Below are positions 14,207-22,907 of a stretch of 64,000 nucleotides of DNA, piece after piece (positions within the stretch are counted from its first letter, which is position 1; every line of letters starts with the position of its first letter). The DNA lies in assembly GCA_035548125.1 (NCBI GenBank), contig DASZTV010000063.1:24585-88584 (forward strand). The letters run 5' to 3'. Below the pieces are notes generated by a model, which saw only the letters and a list, made by a program, of their open reading frames with translations, had not been told where the DNA came from and ran no database searches. The position numbers were made by a program, and so were the translations under genes. Source of the DNA: DASZTV01 sp035548125 (GTDB taxonomy: Bacteria > Actinomycetota > Actinomycetes > JAFAQI01).

Positions 14207-16843
14207 GTGACCAGCCCAGCCGGCGTCGGCGTCGCCGAGCTGGTCGCAGCCCGCGCGGACGACGACAACATCGGCCTGCGGGCGGGTGACCGGACCTGGA
14301 CCTGGCGTGAGGTCGTTGCCGAGTCCGCAGCCTGCGCCGCGTGGCTGACGGCCACCCTCGACGCGGCCGAGCCACCCAACGTCGGCGTGCTCCTCGACAA
14401 CACCCCGGAGTTCGTCTTCACGCTCTTCGGCGCGGCGCTCGCCGGGGCGACGGTCGTCGGGATCAACTCGACCCGAAGAGGCGGCGAGCTCGAGCGGGAC
14501 ATCGCACACACCGACTGCCAGCTCATACTGACCGACCGCGAGCACGCCGGGCTGCTCACCCGCACCGAGCCGACCCTGGTCGAGGACCGGCCGTGGCAGG
14601 CGTACGCGGGCGCGGCCCTCCCGTCGACGCTGCCCGATCCGACTTCCCTGCTGCTGCTGATCTTCACCTCCGGGTCGACCTCGGCGCCCAAGGCGGTGCG
14701 CAAGTCCTCCGGCCGGATCGCCGCAGCCGCGTCGATCGGCTTCACGCCGGAGGACACCCTCTACATCTCGATGCCGCTGATCCACGGCAACGCGCTGTTC
14801 GGGGCGCTGTTCCCGGGCCTGGTCGCCGGTGCCCGCATCGCGCTTCGGCCGCGGTTTTCCGCGAGCGGCTGGCTTGACGACGTCCGGACCTACGGCGCGA
14901 CGTTCACCACCACGGTCGGCCGCGCGCTGTCCTACGTCCTCGCCACTCCGCCGACGGACCTCGATCGCGACCACATGCTGAAGGTCGTCCTCGCGCCCGA
15001 GAGCACCCCGCGCGACGGAGCGGCCTTCACCGAGCGGTTCGGCGTACCGGTCGTGACCGGCTACGGGCAGAGCGAAGGCGGCATCACGCTGCTGCCCAGC
15101 CGACGGCACGGCGCGCTCGGCCGGGCGCCGAAGGGCGTCGACATCGTCGTGATCAACGAGGCGACCGGACAGGAAGCGGAGGTCGCCGACCTCGACGAGA
15201 ACGGTCTGCTGCGCAATCCGGAAGCGGCGATCGGCGAGCTGGTGCGCCGCGACTCAGCCGGCGCCTTCGAGGGCTACTGGGCGAACGAAGAGGCGGACGC
15301 AAGCCGGCTCAAGAACGGCTGGTACTGGTCCGGCGACCTCGCCTACCGCGACGGCGACGGGGTGTTCTTCTTCGCCGGCCGCGCCGGCGACTGGGTGCGG
15401 GTGGACTCGGAGAACTTCGCGACGGCGCCGGTGGAACGGATCGTGGAGCGCTATCCGTCCTTCGCGTCCGCCGCCGTCGTCGGCGTAGCGGACCCGCACG
15501 ACGGGGACCAGCTGCTCGCGGCGGTCACCTTCACCGAAGGAGAGAGCTTCGACCCGGAAGGCTTCGCGGAGTGGCTCGATGAACAACCCGACCTCGGCAC
15601 GAAATGGGCGCCGACGTTCCTTCGGCTGATGAGCGAGCTTCCGACGGTGGCGCACGACAAGACCGATCGCCAACGGCTGAAGCGAGAGTCCTGGATGGCC
15701 GACGACGTGTGGTGGCGACGTCGGCGTAGCGGGCCCTACCAACCCCTCACCGACGATGACCGCGAAACGCTGCTCGCGGAGTTCGCCGCGCACGACCGTG
15801 CTGCGCTGGCGCCGGAGCGGACGGCGGCAGGTGCTCGTCCCGGCTCCCGCAGCAGAGCGTCGCTCGCAGCCGGTTTCAGTGCATGGTTCGGCCACCGCGA
15901 CGGGTCGGCGGGGCCGCGGGTTTCGGTCGAGCGGCCGCAACCCGGCTTGTCCAGCGACACCTTGCTGCTCGAGGTCGACGGGCGCGACTACGTCGCGCGC
16001 TTGCCGCCGCTGGGGGATGGACTGTTTCCCGACTACGACCTGTCCCGGCAGGCCGACGTACAACGTGCGGTGAGTGCGGCCGGACTCCCGGCAGCGGCGC
16101 CGATCGCGATGGAGACCGACCCAGCGTGGGTCGGGTCGCCCTTCCTGTTGATGCCGCGCGTCGCGGGCCGGACACTGACCACGAACCCTTCGTTCATCAC
16201 GCACGGCTGGCTCGCGGAGGCCTCCCCGACGCAGCAAACCGCCGTCTTCCGGAGCTTCGTCGACATGCTTGCCCGAATCCACCGGCTCGACCCGAGCGGC
16301 CTCCCGGCGACCGGTGGCGGCCCGCAGCTCACCGGCGTCATCGACTACTGGGACAGCTACCTCGACTGGGCGACCGACGACAGCGACGGCAAGGCGGTCT
16401 ACCGGCGGGCCATCGCATGGTGCCGCGACCATTTGCCGCCGGACCCGCCACCGACCTCGGTGTTGTGGGGCGACCCGCAGCTCACCAACCTGGTCCTCGA
16501 CGACAGCGGAGAGATCGCGGCGGTGCTCGACTGGGAGATGTCAGGGCTCGGTCCGGCGGAGCTCGACCTGTCCTGGTTCCTCGTCCTGCACGAGCACGCC
16601 GCTGAAACCGCAGGCACCGACCTGCCGGGCTACCCCGGTCGGGCCACGCTCGTCCAGTGGTACGAAGCCGCCGCCGGGCGGCCGGTTGCCGATCTGCACT
16701 TCTATGACGTGCTCGCGAATCTCCGCAGCGGTGCCATCGTCCTGCGGATCGGCGCGATCATGGCGGCGGCAGGACACCCGGCGTCGTGGACCGCCCACGT
16801 CCCCCAGCCGCGGCACCTGGCACAGCTGATCGGCACCGCATGA
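14207..16843 (+). CDS. Fusion of acyl-CoA ligase and APH-type phosphotransferase
   Basis: The protein has 878 residues from the GTG at 14207 (AAGG 9 bases upstream) and is read without interruption. Residues 1 to about 530 are a complete adenylate-forming ligase: P-loop IFTSGSTSAPKAVRK near 153, GYGQSEGG near 285, WYWSGDLAYRDGDG near 372, the lysine-containing end AHDKTDRQRLKRESW near 485. Residues 555-878 are an aminoglycoside-phosphotransferase-like kinase of the ACAD10/11 and LvaA type. SSDTLLLEVDGRDYVARLPP forms the N-lobe, WGDPQLTN (W754-N761) the catalytic loop with D756 and N761, and LDWEMSG the metal aspartate D775. In that family the kinase phosphorylates 4-hydroxyacyl-CoA. The natural reading is activation and phosphorylation on one chain. 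First gene of an eight-gene operon. Confidence 0.88.
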   Translation: MTSPAGVGVAELVAARADDDNIGLRAGDRTWTWREVVAESAACAAWLTATLDAAEPPNVGVLLDNTPEFVFTLFGAALAGATVVGINSTRRGGELERDIAHTDCQLILTDREHAGLLTRTEPTLVEDRPWQAYAGAALPSTLPDPTSLLLLIFTSGSTSAPKAVRKSSGRIAAAASIGFTPEDTLYISMPLIHGNALFGALFPGLVAGARIALRPRFSASGWLDDVRTYGATFTTTVGRALSYVLATPPTDLDRDHMLKVVLAPESTPRDGAAFTERFGVPVVTGYGQSEGGITLLPSRRHGALGRAPKGVDIVVINEATGQEAEVADLDENGLLRNPEAAIGELVRRDSAGAFEGYWANEEADASRLKNGWYWSGDLAYRDGDGVFFFAGRAGDWVRVDSENFATAPVERIVERYPSFASAAVVGVADPHDGDQLLAAVTFTEGESFDPEGFAEWLDEQPDLGTKWAPTFLRLMSELPTVAHDKTDRQRLKRESWMADDVWWRRRRSGPYQPLTDDDRETLLAEFAAHDRAALAPERTAAGARPGSRSRASLAAGFSAWFGHRDGSAGPRVSVERPQPGLSSDTLLLEVDGRDYVARLPPLGDGLFPDYDLSRQADVQRAVSAAGLPAAAPIAMETDPAWVGSPFLLMPRVAGRTLTTNPSFITHGWLAEASPTQQTAVFRSFVDMLARIHRLDPSGLPATGGGPQLTGVIDYWDSYLDWATDDSDGKAVYRRAIAWCRDHLPPDPPPTSVLWGDPQLTNLVLDDSGEIAAVLDWEMSGLGPAELDLSWFLVLHEHAAETAGTDLPGYPGRATLVQWYEAAAGRPVADLHFYDVLANLRSGAIVLRIGAIMAAAGHPASWTAHVPQPRHLAQLIGTA

Positions 16844-18060
16844 CCAGTCGACCGGAGGCGGATGCCGCCGCGGTGTTCGATCCGGACGCGTGGACGGAAG
16901 GCGCGCCGTACGACGCCCTCGCGCGGTTGCGCGCCGAGGCACCCGTGCAGCCGGTTGAGCTCGCGGGCCTGCCAAGGATCTGGCTGGTGACCCGCCACGA
17001 GGACGTGATCCGGGTCAGCCGAGACGACACGACATTCAGCTCACGGACCGGTAACACGTTCGTCGAGGTGCCGGCGTCCGCCGACTCCGCGATGCTGCCC
17101 AGCCTCGACCCGCCACGCCACACGACGATCCGGCGGCTGGTCAACCAGGCGTTCACGGCGCGTAACGTCGCACGGCTCGAGGACCGGATCCGCCAGATCG
17201 CCCGGAGCATCGTGGACCGCGTCGTCGACCTCGGCGAGTTCGACGCGGTGCCCGAGATCAGCGCCGAGATGTCGCTCCAGGTGATCGCCGAGGTGCTCGG
17301 CATCCCGCAGGAGGACCGACTCAAGATCTTCGAGTGGAGCAACGCGATCGGGAGCCTCGGCATCGAGGATCCCGACTACGCCCCGGACCCGGGATCGCTG
17401 GCGGCAGCCGGCGCGGCGATGTACGCGTACTGCCAGGACCTCCTCAGGGTTCGACGGAACGAGCCGCCGCGCGACGACATCCTGTCGGCGCTGCTGGCAG
17501 CGCGGGTGGATGACGAGGCGCTCACCGACGCGCAGCTCAACGAGTTCTTCCTGCTGCTCGCCGTCGCCGGCAACGAGACCACCCGCAACACGCTGAGCCA
17601 CTCGGTCCACTCCCTGTCCGAGCACCCCGAACAGCGGGCGAGGCTGGCTACGGCAGGCGCCGTGACGCCGGGCGTGGTGGACGAGCTGCTTCGGTGGTCG
17701 ACCCCGGTACTCCATTTCCGTCGCACCGCCGCGATCGACACCGAGATCGCGGGCCGGCGGATCGTCGCGGGAGACTGGGTTGTCATGCACTACCTGTCGG
17801 CCAACCGCGACGAGCGGGTGTTTGCGGACCCGCAGCGGTTCGACATCACCCGCGAGCCCGGGCCGCACGTCGCGTTCGGGGGGCTCGGCACCCACTTCTG
17901 CCTCGGGGCGCAGCTGGCACGACTGGAGATCACCGTGATGCTCGAGGAGCTGTACCGGCGGGTCCCGGAGCTCACCGTCACCGCCGCGCCGACGCGGCTG
18001 CGTTCTGCGTTCTTCCACGGCATCAAGTCGCTGCCCTGCTCCGTCGGGAGGGCGCGGTGA
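16840..18060 (+). CDS. Cytochrome P450
   Basis: The protein has 406 residues; the ATG at 16840 overlaps the stop of the ligase-kinase gene (ATGA). It is a soluble bacterial class P450 without membrane anchor. LDPPRHTTIRRLVNQAF lies near residue 88 (helix C), AGNETTRN near 245 is the I-helix oxygen-activation motif, E282-x-x-R285 is the ExxR pair in DELLRWSTP, and FGGLGTHFCLG near 346 is the haem loop with C354 as thiolate ligand. Sequence style resembles CYP124/CYP125-type enzymes that hydroxylate terminal carbons of lipids or sterols, though the subfamily cannot be fixed by eye. It would introduce an oxygen into the substrate before or after CoA activation. FprA at 48403 is a possible electron donor route; no ferredoxin gene is adjacent. 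Confidence 0.92.
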   Translation: MTSRPEADAAAVFDPDAWTEGAPYDALARLRAEAPVQPVELAGLPRIWLVTRHEDVIRVSRDDTTFSSRTGNTFVEVPASADSAMLPSLDPPRHTTIRRLVNQAFTARNVARLEDRIRQIARSIVDRVVDLGEFDAVPEISAEMSLQVIAEVLGIPQEDRLKIFEWSNAIGSLGIEDPDYAPDPGSLAAAGAAMYAYCQDLLRVRRNEPPRDDILSALLAARVDDEALTDAQLNEFFLLLAVAGNETTRNTLSHSVHSLSEHPEQRARLATAGAVTPGVVDELLRWSTPVLHFRRTAAIDTEIAGRRIVAGDWVVMHYLSANRDERVFADPQRFDITREPGPHVAFGGLGTHFCLGAQLARLEITVMLEELYRRVPELTVTAAPTRLRSAFFHGIKSLPCSVGRAR

Positions 18061-19514
18061 GCTCGCGCGATCTCGTCATCGTCGGCGTCGCGCAGCGCAC
18101 CGTGCGGCCGCCCGGCCCGGCGCCGGAGCCGCTGGAGTCATGGGAGCTGGCCGCGCGGGCGGCTGCCGAGGATGCCGGTGTCCCCGATCTGCTGACCGAG
18201 CTCGACTCGGTCCAGGTCGTCTACTGCCAGAGCTGGCCGTACGACGACCCGGCCGGCCGGCTCGCGGAGCGGCTCGGCGCCTCCCCCGCACATCGGGTCT
18301 ACTCGGGAATCGGTGGCACGGTGCCGCAGGTTCTCGTCGCCGACACGGCCGAGGCGATGCAGCGCGGCGAGCTCGATTCGGCGTTGATCGTGGGCGCAGA
18401 AGCCCTCGCGACGAAGAAGGCGCTCAAGCGCGCCGGCGAGCGGCCGGCCTGGTCGCACCGCGAGAACCCGCCGTCGCCGTTTCCGTGGACCCCGCCACCT
18501 GCGGTCGAGCTCGCGCACGAAGTGTTCCAGGCGTGGGAGACCTTCCCGCTGTGGGACACCGCACGGCGCGCGGCGCGCGGCACCGACCTTGCTGCGTACT
18601 CCCGCGAGCTGGCCGAGCTGATGGCGGCGATGACCCCGCGCGCGGCCGACAACCCGCACGCCTGGCGACCCGTCGCGCTGAGCGCCGACGACATCGCGAC
18701 GGCGACGGCGGACAACCGCTACGTCGGCTGGCCGTACACGAAGCACGAGGTGTCGGTGATGGACGTCGACATGGCGGCAGCCCTGCTCGTCACCACCGTG
18801 GCGAAGGCGGATGCGCTCGGCGTCCCGGCCGACCGCCGGGTGTACCTGGCGGCGAGCTGCTACGCCGAGGACCCGGCCGGCGTCGCGGAGCGCCAGAACC
18901 TGGCGGCCTCCGCGGCGATGCGGGTGACCGGGACGGCCGCGCTGCGTGCGGCGGGTCTCGACCTCGCCGACATCACCTGCTTCGACCTCTACTCGTGCTT
19001 CCCCTCCTCGCTCACCCTCGCCACGGACGCGCTCGGCCTGGACCCGCTCGACCCCCGCGGCCTGTCGGTCACCGGCGGCCTGCCGTACGCCGGCGGGCCC
19101 GGAAGCGGATACCTCTTGCACGGGATCGCCTCGGCCGTCGACCGGTTGCGCGCGGACGGCGGCGCCGCGTTCGTGACCGGTGTCGGAATGCACCTGCAGA
19201 AGCACGTCGCAGCCGTCTATCGCACCGAGCCTGGTTGGACGCCGGCCCGGGACGCGCAGGACGAGGTCGACCGCGCGCAGCCGAGGCTCCCGCTCGTGGA
19301 CAGCTACGACGGCACCGCCACGGTCGCGGCGTACACCGTCGCGCACGATCGCGAGGGCCCGCAGAGCGCGCTTCTCGTGCTCGACGTCCCCGGCGGGCGC
19401 ACGCTCGCCAGAGCCGTTGCGGCCGATCTGCTCGCCGACGCCGAGAGCCGTGAGCTGGTCGGTACGACCGTGAACGTCACGAGTGACGGCCTGAAGAACA
19501 CGGCCACCTGGTAA
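18057..19514 (+). CDS. Thiolase-like protein (TLP1 type) lacking canonical cysteines
   Basis: The protein has 485 residues; its GTG at 18057 overlaps the P450 stop. It has the thiolase fold order: LVIVGVAQRTVRPP at the start, GELDSALIVGAEAL near 112, and FDLYSCFPSS near 307 where thiolases have NEAF. The nucleophile-loop cysteine is replaced by glycine (GIGGTVPQ), the GHP histidine by GGPGSGY, and the last cysteine loop by TGVGMH. These changes, plus about 80 extra C-terminal residues with a beta-rich character, match thiolase-like protein type 1 of mycobacteria, described as having an added C-terminal domain. It may bind CoA esters or use another mechanism. It is embedded between P450 and Rieske genes in a single transcript. 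Confidence 0.8.
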   Translation: MSSRDLVIVGVAQRTVRPPGPAPEPLESWELAARAAAEDAGVPDLLTELDSVQVVYCQSWPYDDPAGRLAERLGASPAHRVYSGIGGTVPQVLVADTAEAMQRGELDSALIVGAEALATKKALKRAGERPAWSHRENPPSPFPWTPPPAVELAHEVFQAWETFPLWDTARRAARGTDLAAYSRELAELMAAMTPRAADNPHAWRPVALSADDIATATADNRYVGWPYTKHEVSVMDVDMAAALLVTTVAKADALGVPADRRVYLAASCYAEDPAGVAERQNLAASAAMRVTGTAALRAAGLDLADITCFDLYSCFPSSLTLATDALGLDPLDPRGLSVTGGLPYAGGPGSGYLLHGIASAVDRLRADGGAAFVTGVGMHLQKHVAAVYRTEPGWTPARDAQDEVDRAQPRLPLVDSYDGTATVAAYTVAHDREGPQSALLVLDVPGGRTLARAVAADLLADAESRELVGTTVNVTSDGLKNTATW

Positions 19515-19522
19515 GGGCTGCC

Positions 19523-20683
19523 GTGACCAGGGACGAGCTCGTCGAGGTGATGCGGCGCGCGATGATGCTGCGTGCGGACTCCACCACCGACCTGATGCCC
19601 GAGGAACGGCTCGAGCCGGCGGCGCACTACACCGACCCCGAGCGCTTGGCGCGGGAGCGCGCGCTCGTCCACGCGGCGCCCCAGCTGGTGGGCTACGCCG
19701 GCGAGCTGCCGGAGCCCGGAACCTTCGCCACGAAGGACGTGATGGGTACGCCGGTGCTGCTGACTCGCGCGAAGGACGGCGAGGTCCGGGCGTTCCACAA
19801 CATCTGCCGGCACCGGCAGGCACCGATCGCGTCGGGATGCGGTGCAGCCCAGCGGCTTGCGTGTCCGTACCACTCCTGGACCTACGACCTGACGGGCCGG
19901 GTCACCGGCGTACCTGGTGACGAGGGCTTCAGTGCGGAGCGGTCGACACAGGCGCGGCTGGCCGAGCTGCCGGCGGAGGAGTACGCCGGCTTCCTGTGGG
20001 TCGGCCTGGAGCCGGACCACCCGCTCGATGTCGCCGGCCACCTGGGCGAGCTGGGCCCCCAGCTGGCGTCCTGGAACTTCGGCGAATGGGCGCCGGTCGG
20101 CGAGAAGCGGCTAGACGGGCGGCTCGACTGGAAGCTCGCCCTCGACACGTTCGCCGAGAACTACCACTTCGCGACGGTGCACGCGACGACGTTCGCGACG
20201 GTGGCCCACAGCAACTGCACGGTCTTCGACGGCTACGGCCAGCACCACCGGCTGGTGTTCCCGCTCCGGGCGATCGACGACTGCGTCGGTGTGCCGGAGG
20301 AGGACTGGGTCCCGCTCGAGCGCCTCGTCGTGATCTACGCGCTCTACCCCAACATCGTGCTGTCGGTCACGGCGGTGAACGGCGAGATCTTCCGGGTCTA
20401 TCCCGGTTCCCGGCCCGGCGAGTCCACGACGTACCACCAGAACTCCTGGCGCGGCCCGCTTGACAGCGACGACGCCCGCGCGAGCGCGGAGGCGGTCTTC
20501 GACTACGCCCACCACACCGTCCGGGACGAGGACTACGCGCTGGCCGAGCGGCTGCAGGCCAACCTCGAAACCGGGCTTTCCCCCCACCTGCTGTTCGGGC
20601 GCAACGAACCCGGCCTGCATCATCGACACTCAGTGATTACCGAAGCCCTCGCCGGCCGAGCCCAGGGAGAGACCGACCAGTGA
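19523..20683 (+). CDS. Rieske non-haem iron oxygenase, alpha subunit
   Basis: The protein has 386 residues from the GTG at 19523, preceded by AAGGG. The Rieske cluster motif is complete: C95-x-H97 in NICRHRQAP and C114-x2-H117 in CPYHSW, spacing 16. The catalytic domain carries DTFAENYHFATVHATTF near residue 206, giving the bridging aspartate and two histidines of the mononuclear iron site. Length and layout match ring-hydroxylating or demethylating oxygenase alpha subunits (carnitine/betaine or aromatic type). No beta subunit, reductase or ferredoxin is encoded next to it, so electrons must come from elsewhere. Eight bases separate it from the thiolase-like gene and it overlaps the next ligase by GTGA. 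Confidence 0.92.
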   Translation: MTRDELVEVMRRAMMLRADSTTDLMPEERLEPAAHYTDPERLARERALVHAAPQLVGYAGELPEPGTFATKDVMGTPVLLTRAKDGEVRAFHNICRHRQAPIASGCGAAQRLACPYHSWTYDLTGRVTGVPGDEGFSAERSTQARLAELPAEEYAGFLWVGLEPDHPLDVAGHLGELGPQLASWNFGEWAPVGEKRLDGRLDWKLALDTFAENYHFATVHATTFATVAHSNCTVFDGYGQHHRLVFPLRAIDDCVGVPEEDWVPLERLVVIYALYPNIVLSVTAVNGEIFRVYPGSRPGESTTYHQNSWRGPLDSDDARASAEAVFDYAHHTVRDEDYALAERLQANLETGLSPHLLFGRNEPGLHHRHSVITEALAGRAQGETDQ

Positions 20684-22155
20684 GCCTGACGTTGCTGCTC
20701 GACCTCGCGACCGGCATGGTGCCGGATCGCATCGCCGTGGGACGCCGTGACGACGGCATCACCTTTGCCGACCTCGATCGCTTGGCCCGCACGGCGGCGG
20801 CGCGAATCCAGACCGAGGGTGCCGCCACCCTCGCCTATGTCGGCCTGTCCGGTCCGGCGTTCCACACCGCGCTGTTCGCCGCCGCGCATGCCGGGGTGCC
20901 TGTCGCGCCGTTGAACTACCGGCTCTCCGACGAGCAGCTGGCCGACCTCGTCGGCCAGCTCGACGCGCCGCTGGTCGTCGCCGACGAGGCCTACCTGTCG
21001 CACCTGCCGCCGGGCATCCCGACGGTCACCACGACCGCGCTGCTCGCGTTGCCCGACGCCGATCCGGAATGGGTCGACGTCGACGACGAGTCGCCGGCGG
21101 TGCTGCTGTTCACGAGCGGCACGACGAGTGCACCGAAGGGCGTGATCCTGCGCCACGCGCACCTTGTCTCCTACGTGCTGCAGACCGTCGACCCGGGCTC
21201 GGCGGACGAGGCCGACGCCGCACTCGTCTCGGTCCCGCCGTACCACGTGGCGGGGGTCGGCACGGTGCTCACGAACACAGCGGCGGGCCGGCGCGTGGTG
21301 CACCTTCCGGACTTCGCCGCGGACGGCTGGCTCGACGTCGTCGCGACCGAGGGCATCACGAACGCGATGGTCGTGCCGACGATGCTGTCGCGGATCGTCG
21401 ACCACCTTGAAGGCGCGGTCGCAGCGACGCCGACGCTGCGATCGATCGCGTACGGCGGGGCACGGGTCAGCCACCCCGTGCTAGCCGCCGCCCTGAAGGC
21501 GTTTCCTGAGACCGGCTTCGTCAACGCCTACGGCCTCACCGAGACCTCGAGCACGATCGCGCTGCTCGACGCGGACGACCATCGCGCCGCTCTCACCAGC
21601 GACGACCCTGCGGTGCAGGCGCGGCTGTCCAGCGCCGGCAGGCTGATCCCGGGCATCGAGGCGCAGGTCCGTGACGAGGACGGCTCGGTGCTGCCCGCCG
21701 GTGAGGCGGGCGAGCTGTGGGTTCGGGGGCCGCAGGTGTCGGGCGAGTACCTCGGCAAGGGCAGCGTGGTGGACGGCGACGGCTGGTTCCCGACTCGCGA
21801 CCGTGCCTGGGTGGACCCCGAGGGCTACCTGTTCATCGAGGGACGCACGGACGACACGATCATCCGCGGCGGGGAGAACATCGCCCCGGCGGAAGTCGAG
21901 GACGTGCTGGTCGAGCACCCGGACGTTCACGAGGTCGCGGTCGTCGGCGTCCCGGACGACGAGTGGGGCGAGTGCATCGTCGCCGTGGTCGTCCCTCATC
22001 GCGAGGTCGACCCCGAGGATCTCCGCGCGTTCGCGCGCAAGACGCTGCGCGGCAGCCGCACCCCGGATCGCATCGTCTTCCGTGACGAGCTCCCGGTCAC
22101 CCCTACCGGCAAGCTGCTCCGCCGCGTTCTCGTCGACGAGCTCACCGCCGGTTAG
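20680..22155 (+). CDS. Acyl-CoA synthetase (AMP-dependent ligase)
   Basis: The protein has 491 residues; the GTG at 20680 overlaps the Rieske stop. Motifs are intact: LFTSGTTSAPKGVILRH near residue 143 (P-loop), VNAYGLTETSS near 280 (adenine site), GWFPTRDRAWVDPEGY near 367 where the usual TGD is TRD, GRTDDTIIRGGENIAPAEVE near 388 (hinge), and PVTPTGKLLRRVL at the end with the catalytic lysine. The aspartate that binds the ribose is kept. It is the fourth complete ligase domain in this island. Its place after a Rieske oxygenase suggests a ring or alkyl acid made by oxidation. Confidence 0.9.
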   Translation: MSLTLLLDLATGMVPDRIAVGRRDDGITFADLDRLARTAAARIQTEGAATLAYVGLSGPAFHTALFAAAHAGVPVAPLNYRLSDEQLADLVGQLDAPLVVADEAYLSHLPPGIPTVTTTALLALPDADPEWVDVDDESPAVLLFTSGTTSAPKGVILRHAHLVSYVLQTVDPGSADEADAALVSVPPYHVAGVGTVLTNTAAGRRVVHLPDFAADGWLDVVATEGITNAMVVPTMLSRIVDHLEGAVAATPTLRSIAYGGARVSHPVLAAALKAFPETGFVNAYGLTETSSTIALLDADDHRAALTSDDPAVQARLSSAGRLIPGIEAQVRDEDGSVLPAGEAGELWVRGPQVSGEYLGKGSVVDGDGWFPTRDRAWVDPEGYLFIEGRTDDTIIRGGENIAPAEVEDVLVEHPDVHEVAVVGVPDDEWGECIVAVVVPHREVDPEDLRAFARKTLRGSRTPDRIVFRDELPVTPTGKLLRRVLVDELTAG

Positions 22156-22178
22156 CTGCAGCCGACTAGCGTCGCAGC

Positions 22179-22907
22179 GTGAGCAGTACGCCGCCGGCGC
22201 AGTCGCAGGCCGCTGCCGTGCTGGCCGCGGTGCTGGACGTCACGGCCGCGCTGCCGGTGGAGGACGCCCTGATCGTCGAGTCACTGGCGTACTCGACGTT
22301 GCAGTCCGGCCCCGAGCACCAGGCGTGGCTCGCCTCCCGGAAGCCGCGGGAGCGCCGGATCTCCGCCGAGCCCGTCACCGTGAGCCGTGACGGCGCCGGG
22401 CTCGCGGTTCGCCTGAACCGCCCGGAACGGCGGAACGCGATCGACGCCGCGACTCGCGACGCACTGCTCGACGCCTTCGCGATCGCGGACGCGGACCCGG
22501 CGCTCACCGTGGTGTGGAGCGGCGAGGGACCGTCGTTCTGTGCCGGAGGCGACCTGGATGAGTTCGGGACGTTGTCCGACCCGGTGAGCGCCCACCTGAT
22601 TCGTACGTCGCGAAGCCTCGGCGCTGCAGTGCATCGGCTGCGCGATCGCAGCACCGTTCTCATGCACGGCGCGTGCGCAGGCGCCGGCGTCGAGCTGCCC
22701 GCCTTCGCGGCGAAGGTGATCGCCGAGCCGGGCACCACGTTCCTGCTCCCCGAGCTTTCGATGGGCCTGATCCCGGGTGCCGGCGGCACCGTGAGCCTGC
22801 CGCGCCGGATCGGGCGGGATCGCACCGAACAGCTCGCGCGCCGCGGCACGCCGATCGATACCGAGACCGCCCTGGAGTGGGGCCTGATCGACGAGATCCG
22901 GACATGA
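22179..22907 (+). CDS. Enoyl-CoA hydratase/isomerase family protein
   Basis: The protein has 242 residues from the GTG at 22179. Residues 1-60 are an alanine-rich helical extension (QSQAAAVLAAVLDVTAAL) not usual for the family. The crotonase core begins at VSRDGAGLAVRLNRPERRNA and is shorter than normal, ending at EWGLIDEIRT where the C-terminal trimerisation helices should start. FCAGGDLDEFG forms the oxyanion loop. The glutamates in GAGVELP and LLPELSMG match both catalytic positions of classical hydratases. The C-terminus is therefore truncated, with only ATGA overlap to the CoA-transferase gene. It may work together with that neighbour; the N-terminal helices could replace the missing ones. 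Confidence 0.8.
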   Translation: MSSTPPAQSQAAAVLAAVLDVTAALPVEDALIVESLAYSTLQSGPEHQAWLASRKPRERRISAEPVTVSRDGAGLAVRLNRPERRNAIDAATRDALLDAFAIADADPALTVVWSGEGPSFCAGGDLDEFGTLSDPVSAHLIRTSRSLGAAVHRLRDRSTVLMHGACAGAGVELPAFAAKVIAEPGTTFLLPELSMGLIPGAGGTVSLPRRIGRDRTEQLARRGTPIDTETALEWGLIDEIRT

